NCBI GenBank assembly: GCA_947625005.1
Contig: CANQNA010000040.1
Location: 1-11,316, forward strand
Direction of reading: 5' to 3'
Source of the DNA: an uncultured Bacilli bacterium
Lineage (GTDB): Bacteria; Bacillota_I; Bacilli_A; RF39; UBA660
DNA: 11,316 nucleotides
Shown here: positions 6,283 to 11,316 of the stretch, piece by piece
How positions within the stretch are numbered: the first letter of the stretch is position 1
How the letters are laid out: each line of letters opens with the position of its first letter
Made by a program: the position numbers and the translations under genes
The notes under the pieces: model-generated
Told to the model about the DNA's origin: nothing
Seen by the model: the letters and a program-made list of their open reading frames with translations, nothing else
The model's database searches: none

Positions 6283-6410
6283 TTAAAACATTTCTCTTTC
6301 AAAAGCTTCTTTAATTGTTTCTCTTTTGGGACATATTCAAAATCTGAAGAGAAAAGATGTTAGTATCTTTCCTAATTTGAAAATAAATATCACCACTAAT
6401 AGTATAACAT
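6283..6410 (-). pseudogene. Probable decayed small gene downstream of the GDPD gene
   Basis: Directly after the GDPD stop codon is a good ribosome-binding site (AGAAGGA, 6421-6415) and an ATG (6410-6408), but that frame stops after four codons. Three small repairs give a continuous peptide of about 41 residues: drop one T after the ATG, drop one CT in TTTTCTCTT (near 6350), and add one A to the AAAA run (near 6320). The peptide would then read YTISGDIYFQIRKDTNIF, SSDFEYVPK, RETIKEAFEREMF and end at TAA (6285-6283). All three changes fall in short repeats or base runs, where indels are common. The frames were joined after the fact, so chance cannot be excluded, and I do not recognise the peptide. 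Confidence 0.35.
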
Positions 6411-6423
6411 AATTTCCTTCTTT

Positions 6424-7266
6424 CTATTTCCTTCCTAAAACTTCTTTTGCTAATTCAACATCATCAGTTATAATATTGTCCACTTTTAAATCTACCATAT
6501 TTTTTATCTCTTCTTTAGTATCTGGAGTCCAAGCATTTATTTTTTTCTGACTTTTATGAATCTTATCAACTAAATCTTTAGTAATTACTCCAGAATATAT
6601 ACTAAAAGCGTCTGCATCCTTATAATCATCTATTTTATCTATTGCTTCAAAAGAAATATATGTAGTGGTTATTGATTTATCTAATTCTTTAACTTTTTTT
6701 ATAACATCATAAGAGAAAGACGCAATAACGCATTTCTTAGTATAATTATATTTTTTTAATAAATTAATAACAGATTTTTCTAAATCTACTTCATTACCTG
6801 TTGGTTTTAATTCAATATTAAGTTTTATTTTCTCTTTTTTAGCATATTTAATTACATCTTCAAGTAAAGGTATTTTTTCATTTATATATTTACCAGAAAA
6901 AAATGCTCCAACATCAACTGCACTAATTTCATCATAATTGGATTCCCAAATATTTTGATCTATTCCAGCGACTCTCAAAAGGTTAGCATCATGCATAATT
7001 ATAAGTTTTTTATCTTTAGTTTGTTGAACATCTAATTCAATCCAATCTGCTCCTAATTCTTTTGCCTCTTTAAAAGCAGAAAAAGTATTTTCTGGGTATA
7101 CACTAGAGGCTCCTCGATGGGCAGTTATCTCTATATTATTTCTAAAAAAGTTAGTGACCAACATCACAATTAGAAGAAGCAGAAAAACACCGCTTAAAAC
7201 TAATTTATCTGTTTCTAAAGTATTTTTATTTATTTTCAGATACTTTGGAATTTTTAATTGCTTCAT
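6424..7266 (-). CDS. Membrane-anchored glycerophosphodiester phosphodiesterase (GDPD family)
   Basis: Hydrolyses glycerophosphodiesters to glycerol-3-phosphate and an alcohol, with a divalent metal. At 280 aa it has a cytoplasmic basic N-terminus, one membrane segment (about 22-40) and then a complete GDPD TIM barrel. Signature residues are present: H50-R51 in ITAHRGASS, E59-N60 in YPENTFSAF, E77 and D79 in WIELDVQ, H92 in MHD, E152 in NIELKP, and the closing strands NAWTPDT (244-250) and DNIITDDV (263-270). The anchor suggests that the barrel is outside the membrane, where lipid head groups or glycerol-phosphate teichoic acid could be substrates; that is inference. AAGGTG precedes the start by a few bases. 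It has its own extended -10 promoter (7287-7295). Immediately after the stop lies a ribosome-binding site leading into the probable gene remnant. Confidence 0.95.
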   Translation of the reverse strand: MKQLKIPKYLKINKNTLETDKLVLSGVFLLLLIVMLVTNFFRNNIEITAHRGASSVYPENTFSAFKEAKELGADWIELDVQQTKDKKLIIMHDANLLRVAGIDQNIWESNYDEISAVDVGAFFSGKYINEKIPLLEDVIKYAKKEKIKLNIELKPTGNEVDLEKSVINLLKKYNYTKKCVIASFSYDVIKKVKELDKSITTTYISFEAIDKIDDYKDADAFSIYSGVITKDLVDKIHKSQKKINAWTPDTKEEIKNMVDLKVDNIITDDVELAKEVLGRK

Positions 7267-7286
7267 AATACACCTTCTATAATTTA

Positions 7287-7295
7287 ATTATAACA
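7287..7295 (-). promoter_or_regulatory. Extended -10 promoter of the GDPD gene
   Basis: Minus strand: TG (7295-7294), one base, then TATAAT (7292-7287), a perfect extended -10. No good -35 is seen 16-18 bases upstream. It lies in the 74-base gap between the GH3 stop and the GDPD start. Confidence 0.6.
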
Positions 7296-7340
7296 TGTTT
7301 ATATAGAAAGAATTACATAATTTTTTTAGAATATTATTTC

Positions 7341-8684
7341 TTACAACAAATGTTTATAATATTTCCAGGCTAAAATTTTAAAAACATTATTTTCAATAAT
7401 TTCTTCTGTTATAATTCCTTGTTTTAAAGCTTCTTTTATTTCTTTTATGGCTTCTTCATAGTTAGATATTATTACCATATTATTTCCTGCAAGAATAGCT
7501 TGAACTACAGAATAGCCTGAGGTGTATTTTTTTATAGCATCCATTTCTAAATCGTCAGTCATTAGTATACCAGTAAAATGAAGATAATCTCGAGCAATGT
7601 TGTGCATTTTTAAAGATAAAGAGGCTGGTGTATCTTCATCCACTTTATTTATTATATTATGAGAAAACATTATAGCTTCTACTCCACTTTTTATTCCTGC
7701 CTCAAATGGTAAAAAATCATTTTCTTTAAAACTTTCTAAACTTCTTTCATCAATAGAAATCCCTGTATGAGTATCTTTATTATTTCCATATCCAGGAAAG
7801 TGTTTTAAAACATGAGATACTGTGCTATTTTTACTACTTTCTATAACAGTTTTAATATAAAGAGAAGTTTCTTCTGCATTTTTTCCAAAACTTCTTTTAT
7901 AAATATAGTCATCTTCATTTGTTGAAACATCTGCAACGGGAGCAAGATTTAAATTTATACCTAAACTTTCTAATAAATTATTCATTTCTTCTGTTAATTT
8001 TTTTATATAAGAGTATCCTCCTAGTTTAAAAGCTTCTTGAGAAGAAGGAAAAACACTATCTCTTAAGTTAGGATTATTGCTTATTCTAACAACACTTCCG
8101 CCTTCTTCATCAGTAGCAATAAATAGGGGGATTTTAGAGGCTTCTTGATATGATTTAATTTTGTTTGTTAAACTATCTTTGGTTTCTTCTTTAGTATCTC
8201 TTCCAAATAAAATATATCCTCCAAAATTATATTTTTTTAAATCTTTAATTTGATTATTTAATGGTACTCTAACTAATAAAAGTTGACCTATCTTTTCCTC
8301 TAAAGATAGAGTTAATAATTTATTATAAGCTTGCTCATAATAAGCAGAAAATATCCCAGAATCATTCCAAAAAATAGGATATTCAAGACCATGGCTAATT
8401 TTTTCTAATTTATTTATTTTGACTGTTTGTATATCATCTTTCAGATTTAATACTCCTGTATAATTAATTATAATGTTATCTCCAATATTTAAATTATAAT
8501 CATTATTATTAAAAGTATAAAATACATCATTAGTGGTTTTTAATAAAAAATCATTATTATTTATTTTATAAATCATCCCTGATAATGTATTGTCTTTTTT
8601 AATTATTTCTTTATCTTTTTTAAATATAACTAAACTACATAATATAATTACTCCAAGTATTACTATTAAAGTTTTTATTTTCAT
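7341..8684 (-). CDS. nagZ: Membrane-anchored GH3 beta-N-acetylhexosaminidase (NagZ type)
   Basis: Retaining glycosidase of family 3 that removes N-acetylglucosamine from cell-wall fragments; the exact substrate is inferred from the family. The 447-aa protein has an N-terminal membrane segment (about 3-22) without a lipobox, a separate beta-rich domain (about 32-95) of unknown type, and the catalytic barrel. Motifs are ATDEEGG (190-196), KHFPGYG (294-300), the Asp304-Thr-His306 acid/base pair of NagZ enzymes (DTHTGI), and MTDDLEMDAI (375-384) with the nucleophile Asp377. The usual KHFPGHG reads KHFPGYG here. I chose the ATG at 8684 because GGTGA lies 5 bases upstream, as at other genes in the window; an ATG at 8696 would add four residues. 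The C-terminus ends soon after the barrel, so there is no second GH3 domain, as in NagZ. It sits between two other membrane-protein genes. Confidence 0.92.
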   Translation of the reverse strand: MKIKTLIVILGVIILCSLVIFKKDKEIIKKDNTLSGMIYKINNNDFLLKTTNDVFYTFNNNDYNLNIGDNIIINYTGVLNLKDDIQTVKINKLEKISHGLEYPIFWNDSGIFSAYYEQAYNKLLTLSLEEKIGQLLLVRVPLNNQIKDLKKYNFGGYILFGRDTKEETKDSLTNKIKSYQEASKIPLFIATDEEGGSVVRISNNPNLRDSVFPSSQEAFKLGGYSYIKKLTEEMNNLLESLGINLNLAPVADVSTNEDDYIYKRSFGKNAEETSLYIKTVIESSKNSTVSHVLKHFPGYGNNKDTHTGISIDERSLESFKENDFLPFEAGIKSGVEAIMFSHNIINKVDEDTPASLSLKMHNIARDYLHFTGILMTDDLEMDAIKKYTSGYSVVQAILAGNNMVIISNYEEAIKEIKEALKQGIITEEIIENNVFKILAWKYYKHLL

Positions 8685-8724
8685 TATATTCACCATTAAT
8701 ATATTACCTTATATTTTATATTTT

Positions 8725-8755
8725 AAACATAAAACAAGTGGTTCTATGACCACCT
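8725..8755 (-). terminator. Rho-independent terminator of the CmpB-like gene
   Basis: Minus strand: AGGTGGT (8755-8749), loop CATAGA, ACCACTT (8742-8736), a 7-bp stem with one G-U pair, followed by GTTTTATGTTT (8735-8725). It starts a few bases after the stop codon of the upstream gene and precedes the GH3 gene. Confidence 0.75.
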
Positions 8756-8759
8756 ATTT

Positions 8760-9392
8760 TTAATCTTTCCATCTATTATTAAACATATTTGTTAAATATT
8801 CTTTATTATATTTCTTATCTAAGAATTCTTCATATTTATTTTGAGGAGGGATATGTTTATCAAATTCTCTGGCCCTTACAACACTACTCATTGTTAACAT
8901 TAAATCAAGTAATAAAAATATTGTGAAAGAAATTACTATTATTTTATTATATTTATTATTAATTTTTGCTATTAATTTTTGTATATAAGGAAAAATAAAT
9001 TTAATCCAAAATACACTAAGTATTCCCCAAAATATTGAATATTTTAAACAAATTCTACCATTTATATTTAAAAAATATTTTGAATAATCCCAAGCAGTAA
9101 AGCCTAAAACTAATTGCATAAATAAACTTAAACAATATTCTATTATTGAACCTCCAATAAATCCTGTTATAAATAAAGTAAAAATAGACTTATCTTTTAA
9201 TTTATATAAAATGCCAGTTAAAAAACAAGCACAAATTCCATAAGTCATATTAAAAGGACCAATAACAACTGAAGAATGATTTATGAAATAACCTCTTTTA
9301 TAAAATGACCATATTACTTCGATAATCCAACCCAGTATACTAGCAAAAATAAATAACCAAAACATATTATAAAAATTTACTCTTTTTTTCAT
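8760..9392 (-). CDS. Putative ABC-transporter type IV (CmpB-like) multi-pass membrane protein
   Basis: Membrane protein of 210 aa in the PF06541 family, named after ABC transporter permeases but without a proven function. About five membrane segments are visible (roughly 9-29, 47-63, 70-96, 116-136 and 150-170). Conserved family positions are present: the GW--E pair in LGWIIEVIWS (20-29), GP and YG in VIGPFNMTYGI (43-53), IIEY (83-86), FTAWDYSKYFLNINGRICLKYSIFWG (98-123) with WDYS and NGRI, and a charged C-terminal tail. No ATPase partner is nearby, so an actual transport role is not supported by context. GGAG lies 5 bases before the ATG. It has a TATAAT box (9416-9421) upstream and a terminator downstream, and is divergent from pyrG. 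Confidence 0.88.
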   Translation of the reverse strand: MKKRVNFYNMFWLFIFASILGWIIEVIWSFYKRGYFINHSSVVIGPFNMTYGICACFLTGILYKLKDKSIFTLFITGFIGGSIIEYCLSLFMQLVLGFTAWDYSKYFLNINGRICLKYSIFWGILSVFWIKFIFPYIQKLIAKINNKYNKIIVISFTIFLLLDLMLTMSSVVRAREFDKHIPPQNKYEEFLDKKYNKEYLTNMFNNRWKD

Positions 9393-9415
9393 AATTTCTC
9401 CATTTTTATGATTCT

Positions 9416-9421
9416 ATTATA
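9416..9421 (-). promoter_or_regulatory. -10 box of the CmpB-like gene
   Basis: Minus strand TATAAT (9421-9416), 23 bases before the ATG, in a run of A/T. The -35 is not convincing. It shares the AT-rich intergenic region with the divergent pyrG promoter. Confidence 0.45.
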
Positions 9422-9479
9422 CTACATTTTTTTCTATTTTCATATTTTATGTTAATTTTTTTTAATTAATTTATTTTTA

Positions 9480-9507
9480 TTTAAAATCATATAAAATGTG
9501 ATATAAT
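9480..9507 (+). promoter_or_regulatory. Promoter of pyrG
   Basis: Perfect extended -10, TG-A-TATAAT (TATAAT at 9502-9507), with a weak TTTAAA (9480-9485) 16 bases upstream. The predicted start is at about 9514, in AGAGTAT, leaving a leader of about 50 nt. The start lacks the GGG seen at pyrG of Bacillus subtilis. Confidence 0.7.
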
Positions 9508-9519
9508 TTTTTTAGAGTA

Positions 9520-9541
9520 TAAAGTACAAGAGTAGTCTTTA
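9520..9541 (+). other. Possible small hairpin in the pyrG leader
   Basis: TAAAG-TAC, loop AAGA, GTA, two unpaired bases (GT), CTTTA: eight pairs with one bulge, located between the predicted start of transcription and the Shine-Dalgarno. The downstream bases (TTTAATAGTGGGG) are not a good U-tract, so it is not a clear terminator. Its role, if any, is unknown. Confidence 0.3.
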
Positions 9542-9565
9542 TTTAATAGTGGGGAGGAATGAAAA

Positions 9566-11176
9566 ATGGCGAAGTTTGTATTTGTTACTGGAGGAGTTAT
9601 ATCTGGACTTGGAAAAGGAATTACTGCTTCTAGTATTGCCTTATTACTAAAAAGTAGAGGATATAAGGTTTTTATGCAAAAATTTGATCCATATATTAAT
9701 GTTGATCCAGGTACTATGAGTCCATATCAACATGGAGAAGTTTTTGTCACTCAAGATGGAGCAGAAACTGATTTAGACTTAGGTCATTATGAAAGATATA
9801 TTGATGAAGAATTAAATTATACTTCTAATATGACTATGGGAAAAATTTTTGCTTCTGTTATTGAAAAAGAACGTCGAGGAGATTTCTTAGGAGGGACAGT
9901 TCAAATTGTGCCTCATGTAACTAATGAAATTAAGGCCTGTATTTATGATGCCGCTAGAACCAGTGGTGCCGATATAATTATTACCGAAATTGGAGGGACA
10001 ATTGGTGATATTGAAAGCGAAGCTTTTCTAGAAGCTTTAAGACAAATGCGTTTAGAAGAAGGTTATGAAAATACTTTTTATGTTCATACTACTTTAGTTC
10101 CTAAAATTTATGGAAGTGGCGAACTTAAAACAAAACCTACTCAACATTCTGTTATTGAAATGAGAAAATTAGGATTACAACCTGATGTAATAGTTTGTCG
10201 TACACCTATTATGTTAGAAGATGATATAAAAAGAAAAATTTCAATGTTTTGTAATATTCCACCTGAAAGTGTTATTTCATCACCTGATGTAACTAATGTT
10301 TATCATATACCGCTTATTTATCATGAACAGAATATAGATGAAATTGTTTTAAAACATTTTAATTTAAATGTTAAGAAAATTAATATTAAAGACTGGGTTA
10401 ATTTAGTTAATATTACAGATAACTTGCAAGATGAAATTGAAATTGCTTTAGTAGGAAAATACGTAGAATTACATGATGCTTATATTTCTGTAGTAGAATC
10501 ATTAAAACATGCAGGATATCATATTGGGTGTGATATAAAAATTAAATGGGTAGACAGCGAATCTTTAGAAGATTCTAATTGTGATTTATCTAAAATTTTT
10601 GCTGGATCTCGAGGAATAATTGTTCCTGGAGGATTTGGCTCTAGAGGAATTGAAGGAATGATAAAAGCAAGTGAATATGCTCGAGTTCATAATATTCCTT
10701 ATTTAGGATTATGTTTAGGTATGCAAATCGCTTGTATAGAATTTGCTCGCAATGTTTGTGGGGTTGAAAATGCTAATTCTACTGAATTTGATCCTTTATG
10801 TAAAAACCATATAATCGATTTGATGTCTGATCAAAAACAAGTTATTAATATGGGGGGAACATTAAGGTTAGGAAATTATGCTTGTAGTTTAGAAAAAGGA
10901 ACTATTGCTCATAATATATATAAATCTGATAATATTATAGAAAGACATCGTCATAGATATGAATTTAACAATCAATATCGAGAACTTTTAGAAAATGCTG
11001 GCTTAGTGTTTTCAGGAGTAAATAAAGAAGCTAATTTAGTTGATATTATTGAACTTCCTAATCATCCTTGTTATATTGCTTGTCAATTTCATCCAGAATT
11101 TAAATCACGTCCTAATAGACCTCATCCACTATTTAAATATTTTGTTGAAGCTTCTTATAATAAAAAAAGTAAATAA
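9566..11176 (+). CDS. pyrG: CTP synthase (glutamine-hydrolysing)
   Basis: Makes CTP from UTP, ATP and glutamine, the last step of pyrimidine nucleotide synthesis, in the cytoplasm. At 536 aa it is full length. The N-terminal synthase domain has the P-loop FVTGGVISGLGKGITASS (6-23), KFDPYINVDPGTMSPYQHGEVFV (39-61), DLDLGHYERY (69-78) and EIGGTIGDIES (141-151). The C-terminal class I glutamine amidotransferase has PGGFGSRGIEG (354-364), the nucleophile Cys383 in LGLCLGMQ, and the His509-Glu511 pair in CQFHPEF. GGAGG lies 8 bases before the ATG, which gives the standard N-terminus MAKFVFVTGG. It has its own extended -10 promoter (9480-9507) and a strong hairpin terminator right after the stop. 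No frame anomalies. Confidence 0.99.
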   Translation: MAKFVFVTGGVISGLGKGITASSIALLLKSRGYKVFMQKFDPYINVDPGTMSPYQHGEVFVTQDGAETDLDLGHYERYIDEELNYTSNMTMGKIFASVIEKERRGDFLGGTVQIVPHVTNEIKACIYDAARTSGADIIITEIGGTIGDIESEAFLEALRQMRLEEGYENTFYVHTTLVPKIYGSGELKTKPTQHSVIEMRKLGLQPDVIVCRTPIMLEDDIKRKISMFCNIPPESVISSPDVTNVYHIPLIYHEQNIDEIVLKHFNLNVKKINIKDWVNLVNITDNLQDEIEIALVGKYVELHDAYISVVESLKHAGYHIGCDIKIKWVDSESLEDSNCDLSKIFAGSRGIIVPGGFGSRGIEGMIKASEYARVHNIPYLGLCLGMQIACIEFARNVCGVENANSTEFDPLCKNHIIDLMSDQKQVINMGGTLRLGNYACSLEKGTIAHNIYKSDNIIERHRHRYEFNNQYRELLENAGLVFSGVNKEANLVDIIELPNHPCYIACQFHPEFKSRPNRPHPLFKYFVEASYNKKSK

Positions 11177-11177
11177 T

Positions 11178-11211
11178 AAAAAAATTATAGTTTTTCAGCT
11201 ATAATTTTTTT
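11178..11211. terminator. Bidirectional terminator between pyrG and the converging gene
   Basis: AAAAAAATTATAG (11178-11190), loop tttttcag (11191-11198), CTATAATTTTTTT (11199-11211). The core stem is TTATAG/CTATAA, flanked by A7 and T7, so it can stop transcription from both sides. It begins 2 bases after the pyrG stop and overlaps the stop codon of the minus-strand gene (11210-11212). Confidence 0.88.
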
Positions 11212-11316
11212 AATTTTCCAATTTTTTAGTATAATCTTCAGTAGTGATTTTAATTGCTTGATCTATAAATTCATTAAAGCTATCTTTATATAAAATCAAA
11301 CTTCGTTTAGTACTTT
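11210..11316 (-). CDS. C-terminal end of an unidentified protein (5' part beyond window)
   Basis: An open minus-strand frame enters from the right edge and runs 34 codons to TAA (11212-11210): STKRSLILYKDSFNEFID, QAIKITTEDYTKKLEN. Composition and codon choice resemble the other genes, and the shared terminator at 11178-11211 fits a real gene end. I do not recognise the family from this tail. Confidence 0.6.
   Translation of the reverse strand, partial: STKRSLILYKDSFNEFIDQAIKITTEDYTKKLEN

Noticed and set aside
6353..6370. Hairpin AAAGAT/ATCTTT as a terminator for the GDPD gene
   Set aside because: The stem is only 6 bp of mostly A-T pairs with a mixed T/C tail, and it lies inside the probable gene remnant, so its codons may explain it.
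8620..8640. Lipobox in the GH3 N-terminus (Cys in VIILCSL)
   Set aside because: The residues before Cys (I-I-L) do not fit the L-[AS]-[GA]-C rule; a simple membrane anchor explains the segment.
8760..9392. Complete ABC transporter including the CmpB-like protein
   Set aside because: There is no ATP-binding protein or second permease in the window; the family name alone does not support a transporter.
9422..9480. Gene or structured RNA in the AT-rich pyrG upstream region
   Set aside because: The stretch is nearly all A and T, with no start and Shine-Dalgarno pair and no GC-containing stem.

Overview
The window is AT-rich, uses TAA and TAG stops heavily, and has Bacillota-type Shine-Dalgarno sites (AGAAAGGAG, GGGAGG, GGTGA). 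Every Trp is encoded by TGG, and one gene (DUF368) ends in TGA, so the code looks standard (table 11) rather than the Mycoplasma code. A CIRCE operator, a class B sortase with its substrate, a NagZ-type GH3 enzyme and a DUF368 transporter point to a walled, low-GC Bacillota. An uncultured gut-type Bacilli lineage near the Mollicutes is my best guess; this is inference from base composition and gene types.

Layout from left to right. (1) 1-2200, minus strand: the htpG-hsp20 heat-shock operon. Its sigma-A promoter has the -35 box inside a well-formed CIRCE element, so HrcA control is predicted. (2) 2201-2640, plus: a small Cro/C1-type regulator. (3) 2670-3575, minus: a DUF368 (PopT-type) polyprenyl-phosphate transporter, divergent from the next gene. 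(4) 3667-5204: a class B sortase (plus) facing a secreted beta-helix protein (minus) that ends in an NPATSD sorting signal, membrane segment and basic tail. Their stop codons overlap inside one bidirectional terminator hairpin. This is the most system-like part of the window: an enzyme-substrate pair for wall anchoring. (5) 5339-6226, minus: a DUF362 protein with a cysteine cluster, closed by a UUCG-type terminator. (6) 6283-6410, minus: a probable decayed small gene just after the next gene's stop. (7) 6424-7266, minus: a membrane-anchored glycerophosphodiester phosphodiesterase. (8) 7341-8684, minus: a membrane-anchored GH3 beta-N-acetylhexosaminidase with an extra N-terminal domain. (9) 8760-9392, minus: a CmpB-like multi-pass membrane protein. 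(10) 9566-11176, plus: pyrG (CTP synthase), followed by a strong bidirectional hairpin shared with a minus-strand gene that enters from the right edge.

Apart from htpG-hsp20, most genes appear to be single transcription units: several have a visible promoter of their own, often with an extended -10 (TGnTATAAT), and several have their own terminator. The middle of the window leans towards cell-envelope work (undecaprenyl-phosphate recycling, surface anchoring, phosphodiester and glycan hydrolysis), but nothing shows that these genes are co-regulated. No CRISPR array, tRNA, rRNA, insertion sequence or phage gene was seen. No gene-free stretch exceeds 300 bases; the longest, 2119-2343, holds the htpG and regulator promoters.
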